A stretch of DNA of 64,000 nt from Delftia sp. PS-11 (GCF_029870285.1 NZ_JACSYA010000009.1:1-64000), one strand, 5' to 3'. Numbered from the stretch's first letter, positions 16,474 through 33,548 are shown. The notes: generated by a model from the sequence alone, not told the origin. Numbers and translations are program-made.

Positions 16474-17823
16474 ATGAGCACCGTGCTTTTCTGGTTTCGC
16501 AGCGACCTGCGCCTGCATGACCAGCCCGCGCTGCACGCAGCGCTGGCCAGCGGCGCCACCCGCCTGCTGCCTGTGGCGTGCCTGCCGGCGCAGGACGAAG
16601 CTGCGCCCTGGGGCTTTGCCCGCGTCGGCCCGCACCGCCGCGCATTCACCGCTGCTGCGCTGCGCGGCCTGGGCGAGCGCATGGCCGCGCTGGGAAACCC
16701 GTTGCTGATCTGCCAGGCCCCGCCCGCCATGGCCTTGCCCCGCCTGGCACAGGCCGTAGGCGCCACCATGGTGGTGTGCGAAGACATTGCCGCGCCTTAT
16801 GAGCAGGCCGAAGTCGCCGCCCTGCGCGCTGCCGGCCTGCAGGTGCGCTGCGTGTGGCACAGCAGCCTGCTGCCACCGGCATGCATGCCGTGGCCCGTGG
16901 ATCAGTTGCCCGGCGTGTTCACCACGTTCCGCCAGCAGGTCGAACGCGCAGGCATCACGCCCGCTGCGCCGCTGCCTGCGCCCGCCCGGCTGCCGCCGCC
17001 GCCCGACGTGCATGCCTGGATGACCGAAGATATCCTCCAGGCCGTGGGCGCAGGGCAGGGCGCGGCGGCCCTCCGCGCGCCTGCGCTGCAGGCAGGCTGC
17101 GACCCGCGCTCATCCTTTCCCTATGGGACTCCTGCGTGCAACGGCAGCGAGGCCGCTGCGCTGGACCATCTGGCCCGGTACCTGGAGCGCAAACTGCCCC
17201 ACAGCTACAAGGCCACGCGCAACGGGCTCACGGGACTGGACTATTCCAGCAAGTTCTCGCCCTGGCTGGCCACGGGCGCGCTCTCGCCACGGCGCATCTA
17301 TGCCCAGCTCAAAGACTTTGAACGCTGCCACGGCGCCAACGAGGGCACCTACTGGCTCTGGTTCGAACTGTTGTGGCGTGATTACTTCCGGCTGCTGCAC
17401 CTGCAGCACGGCGCCGCGCTGTACCGGGCGCAAGGCCTGTCGAACAGGCCGTCTGCGCAGCACAGCGCGCACGGCTTCGAGCGCTGGTGCCAGGGCGAAA
17501 CGGGCGAGCCGCTGGTCGATGCCGCCATGCGTGAACTGGCTGCCACCGGCTACCTCAGCAACCGGCTGCGCCAGGTGGCGGCCAGCTACCTCATCTACGA
17601 TTTGCACGGCGACTGGCGTGCAGGCGCTGCATGGTTTGAATCGCAGCTGGTGGATTACGATGTGTACAGCAATCAGGCCAACTGGCTCTACATCGCCGGG
17701 TGCGGCACCGATCCGCGCGGCGGGCGCCGTTTCAATCCTGCCAGGCAGGCGCAGGACCACGATGCCGGCGGCCATTACCGCCGCCTGTGGGCCGCTGCGC
17801 ACACGCCGCAGGATGCGCTGTAG
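16474..17823 (+). CDS. Photolyase/cryptochrome family protein, DASH type
   Basis: 449 residues. The N-terminal photolyase domain begins STVLFWFRSDLRLHDQPAL. The FAD-binding C-terminal domain contains YKATRNGLTGLDYSSKFSPWLATG and TYWLWFELLWRDYFRLLH, close to cryptochrome-DASH signatures, followed by DAAMRELAATGYLSNRLRQ and VYSNQANW. DASH proteins use FADH- and blue light, mostly to repair pyrimidine dimers in single-stranded DNA. An SDR gene follows 66 bases later. Confidence 0.92.
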   Translation: MSTVLFWFRSDLRLHDQPALHAALASGATRLLPVACLPAQDEAAPWGFARVGPHRRAFTAAALRGLGERMAALGNPLLICQAPPAMALPRLAQAVGATMVVCEDIAAPYEQAEVAALRAAGLQVRCVWHSSLLPPACMPWPVDQLPGVFTTFRQQVERAGITPAAPLPAPARLPPPPDVHAWMTEDILQAVGAGQGAAALRAPALQAGCDPRSSFPYGTPACNGSEAAALDHLARYLERKLPHSYKATRNGLTGLDYSSKFSPWLATGALSPRRIYAQLKDFERCHGANEGTYWLWFELLWRDYFRLLHLQHGAALYRAQGLSNRPSAQHSAHGFERWCQGETGEPLVDAAMRELAATGYLSNRLRQVAASYLIYDLHGDWRAGAAWFESQLVDYDVYSNQANWLYIAGCGTDPRGGRRFNPARQAQDHDAGGHYRRLWAAAHTPQDAL

Positions 17824-17889
17824 CCGCCAGCCTGTCATCGCCACGGCTCTATTGCCTGCCCTACGCCACTGCACATCCAGGATTGCGCT

Positions 17890-18642
17890 ATGCCCACTAC
17901 GCAGCAGACCCCTTGCACGGTGACCCCTACCGCCTTCACCAGCCTGCAGTCATTGCCCCAGGGCTACCGTGCCCTCGTCATTGGCGCCACCGGAGCCATC
18001 GGCAGCGCCCTGCTGGCCTGTCTGCATGCCGATCCGCGCTGCGCCCTGGCCGCAGGCCTGGGCCGCCGCAGCAGTCCGGCGGTGGATCTGGACGACGAGG
18101 CCAGCATTGCCCACGCCGCCCAGCAGCTCAAGTCCCAGGGGCCGTGGCATTGCATCATCCATGCCGCCGGCGTGCTGCACGGCCCTCTGGGTCTGCCCGA
18201 AAAGCGCCTGGGCCAGATGAACTATGCGCAGATGGAGGCCACCTTCCGCGCCAATACCTTCGGTCCCGCGCTGGTGCTGGCCCATTTTGCGCCCCTGCTG
18301 CCCCGGCAGGAGCGGGGCCTGCTTGCCGTGCTCTCGGCCAAGGTGGGCAGCATTGGCGACAACCGCCTGGGCGGCTGGTACAGCTACCGTGCTTCCAAGG
18401 CCGCGCTCAACATGCTGCTCAAGACCGCCTCGATCGAAGTGGCGCGCACCCACCCGCAGGCGGTGCTGGTGGCGCTGCACCCTGGCACGGTCAGTTCGGC
18501 CCTGTCCGCGCCGTTCAACGGTGCGCAAATCGGACGCCCGGCTGGCGATGCCGCAGCAGACATGCTGCGGGTGCTCGACGCAATGGATGCGCAGCAGACG
18601 GGCAGCTTCTACGCCTACAGCGGCGAGCAGCTGCCATGGTGA
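17890..18642 (+). CDS. Short-chain dehydrogenase/reductase, C-factor-like
   Basis: 250 residues with a Rossmann motif VIGATGAIGSAL and the Y-x3-K pair in YSYRASKAALN. The SDR structural motif HAAGVLHG is present. SDRs of this short type often sit beside photolyase genes in proteobacteria. The substrate is unknown. The first 25 residues are Thr/Gln-rich and lie outside the fold. Confidence 0.88.
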   Translation: MPTTQQTPCTVTPTAFTSLQSLPQGYRALVIGATGAIGSALLACLHADPRCALAAGLGRRSSPAVDLDDEASIAHAAQQLKSQGPWHCIIHAAGVLHGPLGLPEKRLGQMNYAQMEATFRANTFGPALVLAHFAPLLPRQERGLLAVLSAKVGSIGDNRLGGWYSYRASKAALNMLLKTASIEVARTHPQAVLVALHPGTVSSALSAPFNGAQIGRPAGDAAADMLRVLDAMDAQQTGSFYAYSGEQLPW

Positions 18643-19047
18643 GTGCCGGGCGGCTGGCGGCGGTTTCTAGGCCGCGTGCGCTGCCCCTTTTTGCATGGGC
18701 CTGGCGCCAGTGGCCGCTCGAGGCCCTCTATCCGTGAAGGCATTTGCCACGGTGTTTCCTACCCCTTTGCCGTACATGGTGCAAAGCCGGAATAGTCATT
18801 GTTTGCATACGAACTTCTGGCGTACACCGCTGGTTACATGCGGTTAATATGCGGCAACGCCTGTGCCGGGTAACCGGGCAGGCACGGTGCATTGCCAACC
18901 TGAATCGCTGGATTTCTGCAGAAATAGCCCCTCTGGTCTCTGTGTGCGGCAGAGGAGATGCGAGGCTTTGGCGGGGACGGGTTGTGGTGCATTTGCAATC
19001 CCTCCAAAGGTTTGTATTTTTATCTTGACATTGGCCGAGGCCCATCA
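18643..19047. other. 405-base gap before the biosynthetic locus
   Basis: No coding region is supported. The middle (about 18760-18860) is clearly less GC-rich than its surroundings. A weak promoter-like pair lies before the racemase-like gene: TTGCAA at 18993-18998 and TATTTT at 19015-19020, 16 bases apart. This gap separates the housekeeping genes on the left from the NRPS/PKS locus on the right and is the likeliest left boundary of the cluster. Confidence 0.4.
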
Positions 19048-20352
19048 ATGACGTCCCCAGACACAAGTGCGGCGGCATTGCCTTCGCCCACCGTAATCCG
19101 GAATGTGGTCATGCCGGTTGATAAGGCGCAGGACTGGGACTTGCAGCATGCGCATGCGCTGATCCACCTCGACCGCCTGCGCGGCAATCTGGCCGCTGTC
19201 CGTGCGGCGCTGCGCCCAGGCATCCGGGTGTTTGCGGTCGTCAAGGCCGATGCCTATGGCCTGGGTCTGCCGCAGGTGGCTCTGGAGCTGAGCGAGGCCG
19301 GCATCGACGGTTTTGTGGTCAGCACCACGTCCGAGGGGCTGGCCCTGCGCAGACTGGGCCTGACGCAGGAGGTTCTGGTGCTGGGCCCCGTGCTGGAGGA
19401 GGAGGTGGCCACGCTGATGGCCTACCAACTGTCGATCACCCTGGTTTCCATGGATCAGCTCGAATGGGCTGAGCGCGAGGCCGCGCGCCAGGGCGCGCGC
19501 GCGCGAGTGCATATCCGCGTGGACCTGGGGCTGGGGGGACAGGGCCTGGATCCGCAGCTGCTGCTGGCGCTGCTGGGCAGGCTGCGCAGCCACCCCCGGC
19601 TGGAATGGGCGTCTCTTTTTGTGCAGCAGGCGGGGGGCTACCGCGCCGATGCGGTGCTCATGCAGCAGGAGCGGGCCCGGCTGGAGGCGTTGCTCCACAG
19701 CGTGCGGCAGGCCGGTTTCGAGCCGCCTCTGGTGCACAGCCAGAGCAGTCCGGGTGTGTCCCTGGCGCCGGAGGCGGTGGCTGGCGGCGCGGTGCGCATC
19801 GGGGCGCTGCTGTACGGTCTGCGCATGGTCGATCGGGCGCCGCCCGGCATTCGTCCGGTGATGGAAATCCACGCCAGGGTGCTGGATGTGCGCATGCTGG
19901 AGGCCGGGTCTGCCCTGAGCTATGAGGCGGGTTGCCACAACCTGAGCCGGCGCCGCGTGGCCAGCCTGTCGATCGGCTTTGCCATGGCGGGTTTTCTGGC
20001 GATGGGTTCGGCGGACGCCTGGGTCCTGGTCAGGGGCGTGCGCCTGCCTTTGCTGGGCCGGTCTTTCATGAACAATCTGCTGGTGGATGCCTCTGAGCTG
20101 CCAACCATAGAGCGGGGCGACGAGGCGGTTCTTCTGGGGCAGCAGGGCGCGCTGGAGATCACGGCCGAGGCCATTGCCGCTGCTGCAGACATCCGGCCTT
20201 CGGCCGTGCCCCTGCTGTGCAGCAGCCTGCCCCGGCGTTACCACGGCGCCTGGGCTTGTGCCGCCGCCAGTTCTGCCGATATGGCTTCAGAGTCCTGTTC
20301 GAATTCCGGTCCGGATTCATATTCAAGTTCGAAGTCCATTGTGGAGATCTGA
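19048..20352 (+). CDS. Divergent alanine-racemase-fold PLP protein
   Basis: 434 residues from the ATG at 19048 (CGAGG upstream); the frame is open 30 codons further but without homology. The PLP-binding Lys lies in the standard motif AVVKADAYG (about residue 60), and the second-base Tyr is kept in ALSYEAG. Other Alr hallmarks have changed. The segment usually KVDTGM-x-R is RVDLGLGGQ, so both the carboxylated Lys and the Arg that contacts PLP O3' are missing. The YGDGYPR-like motif has become IGFAMAGF. The VRIGALLYG Arg remains. A Ser-rich tail (about 410-434) follows the fold. It heads a tight four-gene run leading to the NRPS. It could supply a D-amino acid or act on another amino acid. Confidence 0.8.
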   Translation: MTSPDTSAAALPSPTVIRNVVMPVDKAQDWDLQHAHALIHLDRLRGNLAAVRAALRPGIRVFAVVKADAYGLGLPQVALELSEAGIDGFVVSTTSEGLALRRLGLTQEVLVLGPVLEEEVATLMAYQLSITLVSMDQLEWAEREAARQGARARVHIRVDLGLGGQGLDPQLLLALLGRLRSHPRLEWASLFVQQAGGYRADAVLMQQERARLEALLHSVRQAGFEPPLVHSQSSPGVSLAPEAVAGGAVRIGALLYGLRMVDRAPPGIRPVMEIHARVLDVRMLEAGSALSYEAGCHNLSRRRVASLSIGFAMAGFLAMGSADAWVLVRGVRLPLLGRSFMNNLLVDASELPTIERGDEAVLLGQQGALEITAEAIAAAADIRPSAVPLLCSSLPRRYHGAWACAAASSADMASESCSNSGPDSYSSSKSIVEI

Positions 20353-20358
20353 GCACGC

Positions 20359-21516
20359 ATGTCTATTACGCGCAGAGATTGGATGGCGGCCTGTTCGCTG
20401 CTGGCCGGCTGGGGGCCCGGCATCGCCCTGGCCGATGGCAAGGCAACGCCTGCACCGCTGCGCAATCAGGGCAGGCCCTGGCGCATCGGTTATGCGGAAA
20501 GTCTGGCTTTTCGCAATTTCACGGGGACGCTTTCCGGCCTGGTGCAGGGACTGAGTCGCAGCGGCTGGATGGGTGATGTCAAGGGCCTGCCTTATGCGGC
20601 CAATGCGACCGATGCCGCCGCCATGTGGCGCTGGCTGGCCGCCCAGCCCAAGGACTTCATCGACTGGGTGCCCGACGCCTTCTATCCCATGATGTCAGAG
20701 GCAGATCCTCAGCCTATTTTGAGGCGTCTGCAGTCTGGCGATCTGGATCTGATGCTTGTGATGGGGACGGCGGCGGGGCAGAAGCTGGCCACTGCGGCGC
20801 ACAACACGCCGACGCTGGTGTTCAGTGCCACCAATCCGATTGCCGCAGGATTTGCCCGATCCGAAACCGACAGCGGCATGAACCATGTCTGGGCCCACAT
20901 GGACCTGAGCCGCACCAAGCGCCAGCTCAGGATCTTTCACGATACCTGCGGCTTTCGCACACTGGGCGTGACCTTCGAGAACTCGGACGGCGGCCGGGGC
21001 GTGGCATCCATTCCCCAGGTCGAGGAGATGGCGCGCACCCTGGGCTTTACCCTGCGCCACCGCCATGTGCAGCGCCCGGCCAATGTCAAGAATCCGGCCG
21101 ACATGCGCGTGTACTACGAGCAGCTGGCAAAGGCCTGGCGCGAGCTTTCCACCGAGGTGGATGCCATGTACCTGACTTTCGGGCAGTGGGAGCTGGAGCG
21201 CCTGCACGCCCTGCTGCAGCCTTTCTTCGGACGCAAGGTGCCGACCTTTTCGCAAAGCGGCCAGGAAGAGGTCGAACGCGGAGCGCTGATGTCGATGGCC
21301 CGCGCCGATTTTCTGGGCATCGGCACGTTCGGTGCCGCCACGCTGGCGCGCGTGCTGCATGGCGCCAAACCCCGCTCTCTGCCCCAGGTCTATTTCGATA
21401 CGCCGGCGATTGCCGTGAATGTCGAGGTGGCCGAGCTGATCAATTTCAGGATTCCGTTTGAGGCGCTGCTGAGCGCCGATACCATCTATCCGAAAATTCT
21501 GCGCACCAGGACTTGA
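20359..21516 (+). CDS. ABC-type substrate-binding protein (TrpX-like), no cognate permease
   Basis: 385 residues with an N-terminal export signal (ITRRDWMAACSLLAGWGPGIALA), possibly Tat-like because of the Arg pair. The mature part resembles ABC substrate-binding proteins of the TrpX/DUF534 type, with LMLVMGTAAGQKLA, TPTLVFSATNPIAAGF and a late ADFLGIGTFGAATLARVL. Relatives bind aromatic or small amino acids. Neither an ABC permease nor an ATPase is encoded nearby. The next gene, one base away, is an MFS permease with large extracytoplasmic domains, so the protein may deliver a ligand to that or act as a sensor. Confidence 0.78.
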   Translation: MSITRRDWMAACSLLAGWGPGIALADGKATPAPLRNQGRPWRIGYAESLAFRNFTGTLSGLVQGLSRSGWMGDVKGLPYAANATDAAAMWRWLAAQPKDFIDWVPDAFYPMMSEADPQPILRRLQSGDLDLMLVMGTAAGQKLATAAHNTPTLVFSATNPIAAGFARSETDSGMNHVWAHMDLSRTKRQLRIFHDTCGFRTLGVTFENSDGGRGVASIPQVEEMARTLGFTLRHRHVQRPANVKNPADMRVYYEQLAKAWRELSTEVDAMYLTFGQWELERLHALLQPFFGRKVPTFSQSGQEEVERGALMSMARADFLGIGTFGAATLARVLHGAKPRSLPQVYFDTPAIAVNVEVAELINFRIPFEALLSADTIYPKILRTRT

Positions 21517-21517
21517 C

Positions 21518-23887
21518 ATGAGCAGGCCACAAAGAGAGTTTTCGTCCCTGGCACTGTCGGTGGTGCTGCTGGTGCTGTCCACGCTGTTTTCGATGGCGAT
21601 CAACATCGGCTCGTTCCGGCAGACCCATTCGTCGGGGGTGATGAACAGCTATGCCATCCCTGGCATGACGGCGGCGCGCCTGATCGAGCAGGGCCTGCGC
21701 TTTGGCAAGCCACTGAACGACTTCTACGGGATCGAGCATTACCTGAAGGATGTCCAGACCTCGCTGCCGGATGTCGTGCATGTGGAGGTCGCCAGCGCCG
21801 ACGGCCGTTTGCTGGCCGATGAAAGCGGCCCGGTGAGCCGCCAGCTGTCCCCGCAGGAGCTGCTGAGGGTGCAGCGCGAGCTGGCCAAGAAGCAGCAGAC
21901 TTTCCTGCATGACGCGGACAGCCGGCTGTACCGCCTGTTCATTGCGATCCGGCCCACCCCGGGGGAGGATGCTGCGGGCTTCATGGTGGTCAGCGTCAAG
22001 GATGTGGGCATCGACCAGCGGGTTGCCTCGTTCACGGACTCGCTGTCCGGGCGGGTGCTGCTGATCATCGGCGCCCACACGGCCTTGCTGCTGGCGCTGT
22101 GGTGGTTTGCCGAGCACAGCAGTTTTCTCCACCGCAGGTACCGGGCCCTGTCGCTGGCGATCGTGGCGCTGGCGCAGATGATTTCGGCCTACTTCGGCTA
22201 TGTGCAGTTCCAGGACGAATACCTGGCCAGCACCCGTGAGACCACCACCTTCGTGGCGCAGATCCTGGGGTCGAATTTCAACTCCCTGATCCAGCGCGGC
22301 GTCCATTACGATCAGCTCAGCGGCGTCAATGAATACCTGGCCGAGGTCAAGAAGACCGCGCCTTATCTGAGCCAGATCCGGATGGAGGAGAGCGAGGCCG
22401 CTGCAGAGTCTGCGCCGCAGGCGCTGCGCTCGCGCCTGCCCAGCGATGCGACGGGGCAAAGCCGCACTCTGGCCATCAGCATTTCCAGCGAGGTGCTGCA
22501 GTCCAAGCTGCTGGATATCCTGTTCGATGCTGCGGCCATCCTGCTCACCAGCCTGATGTTCATGTTCGAGCTGGGGCTGGTCGTGATGCGGCGGGCGCAG
22601 GCCCGCGCAGTCGCGGTGCCGGCGGTGCTTTTGTCAGATCTGCGATTGCGGGTCGGCAGCCGCTTCAGCACTTTCCTGATGTATTTCGGCATGTTCATGT
22701 CGGCATCTTTCGTGCCGCTGGTGATGAGTTCGTTCAGCGTGCCGCTGCCAGGCATGTCGCTGAATCAGTCGGCGGCGGCGGCCATCTCGGCGGAAATGGC
22801 CGCCGGGTCGCTGGCCCTGCTGCTGTCCAACACCCTGTCGGCACGGCTGGGCGCGGTGCGCGTGGCCTATCTGGGCTATGCCTTCCTGATTCTTGCGGCC
22901 CTGCTGGCATGGCAGGCGCCCAATCCGGTGCTGTTCCTGCTGGCGCGCGCCATGACCGGAGCCGGTTCGATGTGGGTGCTGGTCAGCGTCTACCGCATGG
23001 TGAACGCCATTGCCGAGGACGAGCAGCGGCAGGCCGCGATTCCCGACATCCTTGCCGGCAGCTTTGCCGGCGTCAACTGCGGCGCCGTCACCGGCTCCTT
23101 CCTGGCCGTGCAGATCGGGCCGCAGGCCGTCTTCGCGGCAGCGGCGCTGGTGTTGGCCGTCTCCGTGGTCTACCTCTGGCAGACGGCGGCCAGGGAAATG
23201 GGCAAAAAAGCGGTGTCTGCAGCGCAGGAACAGGCGCAGGCCGCACCGGCACAGGCCGCACCGGCACAGGCCGCTCCGGCACCGGCCGCTCCGGCACCGG
23301 CATCGCGGCGGGACTATCTGAGCCTGGCGCTGTTTTTCCTGCTGGTCAGCGCCCCGACTGCCGCCGTGTCGATGTACCTGCCGTATTTCTTCCCGATGTT
23401 TGCCGCCGATGCCGGCGCCGGCCCGAATGTGATCGGGCGCGCCTTCCTCATCAACGGCATGTGCTTTGTGTTCCTCGGGCCCTGGCTGGCCGCATGGGCC
23501 CGCAGGAACCTGCGCCCCACATGGTCGGTGGTGCTGTCGGCCAGCTTCCTGGTGGTCGGCCTGGGCATTTTTGCCGCATCGCCCCAGCTGGCGACTGCCT
23601 TTGTGGCAGTGGCGCTCATGAGCCTGGGCGATTGCTTCGGCATTTCCTCGCAGGTCAACTTCGTCACCAGCCTGCCGCTGGTCCAGCGGCTCGGGCGTTC
23701 CGTGGTGCAGGACATGCAGCTCAATGCCCGCAAGGCCGGGCAGGCGGTCGGGCCCATGATTTTCTCGGCGGTGGCCGTCTTTGGCGGTGGCGGCCTTGGC
23801 GGGCTGGGGGTCCTCATGGGAGCCCTGCTGGTGCTGTTCATCCTGTTGTCAACCCGCCCCATATGGCAGATGGGGTCTGCGAAATGA
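21518..23887 (+). CDS. MFS permease fused to two N-terminal extracytoplasmic domains
   Basis: 789 residues. Visible order: membrane helix about 11-28; extracytoplasmic domain about 30-185 (sensor-like, VVHVEVASADGRLLADES); helices about 187-206 and 213-234; a second extracytoplasmic domain about 236-330; a helix near 337-357; then an MFS body of six helices (about 380-565), an Ala/Pro/Gln linker (about 570-595) and six more (about 598-785). MFS signatures are weak. The front half resembles the membrane-bound sensor part of signalling proteins rather than a transporter. AGGAC precedes the ATG, one base after the preceding stop. Export of the cluster product, or ligand-gated transport using the neighbouring binding protein, are both plausible. 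Confidence 0.8.
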   Translation: MSRPQREFSSLALSVVLLVLSTLFSMAINIGSFRQTHSSGVMNSYAIPGMTAARLIEQGLRFGKPLNDFYGIEHYLKDVQTSLPDVVHVEVASADGRLLADESGPVSRQLSPQELLRVQRELAKKQQTFLHDADSRLYRLFIAIRPTPGEDAAGFMVVSVKDVGIDQRVASFTDSLSGRVLLIIGAHTALLLALWWFAEHSSFLHRRYRALSLAIVALAQMISAYFGYVQFQDEYLASTRETTTFVAQILGSNFNSLIQRGVHYDQLSGVNEYLAEVKKTAPYLSQIRMEESEAAAESAPQALRSRLPSDATGQSRTLAISISSEVLQSKLLDILFDAAAILLTSLMFMFELGLVVMRRAQARAVAVPAVLLSDLRLRVGSRFSTFLMYFGMFMSASFVPLVMSSFSVPLPGMSLNQSAAAAISAEMAAGSLALLLSNTLSARLGAVRVAYLGYAFLILAALLAWQAPNPVLFLLARAMTGAGSMWVLVSVYRMVNAIAEDEQRQAAIPDILAGSFAGVNCGAVTGSFLAVQIGPQAVFAAAALVLAVSVVYLWQTAAREMGKKAVSAAQEQAQAAPAQAAPAQAAPAPAAPAPASRRDYLSLALFFLLVSAPTAAVSMYLPYFFPMFAADAGAGPNVIGRAFLINGMCFVFLGPWLAAWARRNLRPTWSVVLSASFLVVGLGIFAASPQLATAFVAVALMSLGDCFGISSQVNFVTSLPLVQRLGRSVVQDMQLNARKAGQAVGPMIFSAVAVFGGGGLGGLGVLMGALLVLFILLSTRPIWQMGSAK
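23227..23302 (+). repeat. 15-base repeats encoding the Ala/Pro linker of the MFS fusion
   Basis: Four units of GCCGCACCGGCACAG and GCCGCTCCGGCACCG type in series encode AAPAQ/AAPAP pentapeptides between the two six-helix halves. They resemble the repeats at the end of catB. Confidence 0.75.
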
Positions 23888-24465
23888 GTCCGATGAGTCC
23901 CATGAATGCGCAAAACTGGCCGCAGTTTTCCCTGCGGCCGCTGGCGGGCCAGGCGCCCCGGACCGCCCTGATACGCCCTGTCGCTCCCGGGGAAGCGGCG
24001 AAGGTGCTGGCCTTGCAGGAAGTCGCCATCGGCCCGCTGATGTTCCCGATCACGCCGCAGGAGGTCCAGGACATGCTCGCGGGCGGCCATGGCTGCATTC
24101 TCGGCGTCTGGGTGGGTGATGACTTGATCGCCTTCCTGGCCATCACCGTGCCGGACCTGGGCGAGCACAACCTGGGCCACGATGCCGGCCTGCCCGCCGA
24201 GGCACTGCCGGGGGTGGCCCAGTGGACGGCCGTGGTGGTGCATCCCGACTGCCGGGGCAATGGCCTGCATGTGCGGCTGCTGCGCCATTCGCTCGACCGG
24301 CTGGACTGGCCCCAGGTGCGGCGCTGGCTGGCCACGGTGCGCTGCGAGAACGCATTCAGTCTGAACAATTTCCTGGCCGTGGGTGCCAGAGTGGTCACTC
24401 GGATGCGCAAATACGACGGGCACGAACGCTTTTTGCTCATGCTGGAGCTGCCCAACAGCCATTAG
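23884..24465 (+). CDS. GNAT-family N-acetyltransferase
   Basis: 193 residues. The start is the ATG overlapping the MFS stop by four bases (ATGA); the frame is open far upstream but that part is antisense-like filler inside the permease gene. The acyl-CoA-binding motif A of the GNAT fold is visible as VVVHPDCRGNGLHVRLLRHSLD (about 118-139), followed by VRCENAFSLNNFLAVGARV. Possible roles are product self-protection by acetylation or tailoring. The substrate is unknown. Confidence 0.85.
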   Translation: MSPMSPMNAQNWPQFSLRPLAGQAPRTALIRPVAPGEAAKVLALQEVAIGPLMFPITPQEVQDMLAGGHGCILGVWVGDDLIAFLAITVPDLGEHNLGHDAGLPAEALPGVAQWTAVVVHPDCRGNGLHVRLLRHSLDRLDWPQVRRWLATVRCENAFSLNNFLAVGARVVTRMRKYDGHERFLLMLELPNSH

Positions 24466-24545
24466 CTGGTGGCGCCATCTGTGGCGGACTCCCCAATCTT
24501 GAGTGATGGTCTTGTGTCCGCACTGCAACGATTATCGCCCTGACG

Positions 24546-24567
24546 TGCCGCCAGCATTCTGGCGGCA
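24546..24567 (+). other. Strong hairpin upstream of the NRPS gene
   Basis: TGCCGCCAG (24546-24554), a four-base loop, then CTGGCGGCA (24559-24567): nine perfect pairs. It lies 81 bases past the GNAT stop and 92 bases before the NRPS start. Only a short A/T stretch follows (AATTTG), so it could be a weak terminator for the four upstream genes, an attenuator or an operator. Confidence 0.55.
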
Positions 24568-24659
24568 ATTTGAGTGGGCACCGGGGTCTGCGGGTTCCAG
24601 CCGAGTCCGGCACATTGCTTGAGACCCCGCCAGACCAGGCAACTGTAGGGGTGATCGGG

Positions 24660-33053
<8,394 letters not shown>

Positions 33054-33375
33054 CAGGCCCGCCATGCACTGCCATGCACTGCCTGCAGTGCATGGCAGCG
33101 ATGAATGGCCGCAGCCATTGTGCGCCACGCAGCGCCTGCGACGCTCGCCTGCAACTCACCTATCTTGTGCGATGGCGAGACCACGGCACTGGGCCGAAGA
33201 TTCGATGGCTTATTGCCGGGTGACCCAGACAGGTTCTGTGTTCAATCAAATTGAAACCATCGGCTGAAGAATGCAATTCAGCCCTGTAAGTGCGAGTGCT
33301 GTTGATGACGGGATCATGGTTCATGCCCCATGGCGGCAGCCGAAGGCTTTGTTTGGCAATTGTGATCGGAACATC
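33054..33375. other. 322-base gap after the NRPS gene
   Basis: It contains a striking perfect hairpin at 33070-33097 (listed separately) and a tandem GCCATGCACT repeat. The right half (about 33200-33375) is less GC-rich and may hold a promoter for the following genes, but no -35/-10 pair is convincing. A frame from 33271 runs into the small membrane gene, but the part before 33376 has no coding character. Confidence 0.4.
33070..33097 (+). terminator. Perfect 13-base-pair hairpin just past the NRPS stop
   Basis: TGCCATGCACTGC (33070-33082), two bases, then GCAGTGCATGGCA (33085-33097). The arms are perfectly complementary and begin 17 bases past the stop. No U-tract follows, so termination would need help; mRNA stabilisation or an operator are alternatives. 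The left arm overlaps a tandem GCCATGCACT duplication. Confidence 0.5.
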
Positions 33376-33543
33376 ATGCTGCAATTGATTCCAATCTCGG
33401 TTTTGGCGAGCATTCTCATCGGCTATATCGGCCGGCACCGCCGCATGGGTTTCTGGGGCATGACCTTCTGCTCCATCGTGCTGACCCCCCTGGTCGGATT
33501 CATCATTTTGATGGTCACGGACGACGTGAAGCCGGAGGCCTGA
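33376..33543 (+). CDS. Small two-helix membrane protein, function unknown
   Basis: 55 residues from the ATG at 33376 (CGGA upstream). Two hydrophobic segments, LQLIPISVLASILIGYIG and MTFCSIVLTPLVGFIILMV, flank a short basic loop (RHRRMGFWG). The glycine-containing loop and the LTPLVG motif are common in tiny inner-membrane proteins of proteobacteria. A longer frame starts at 33271, but its extra 35 residues are not hydrophobic or conserved-looking. It ends five bases before the phosphopantetheinyl transferase gene, whose ribosome site (GGAGG) lies within this gene's last codons. Confidence 0.6.
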   Translation: MLQLIPISVLASILIGYIGRHRRMGFWGMTFCSIVLTPLVGFIILMVTDDVKPEA

Positions 33544-33548
33544 TCTTC

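Noticed and set aside
22909..23883. N-terminal extension of the GNAT gene in the same frame
   Set aside because: It overlaps the membrane-spanning part of the MFS gene and is Gly/Arg-rich with no fold. The ATGA overlap at 23884 is a standard coupled start.
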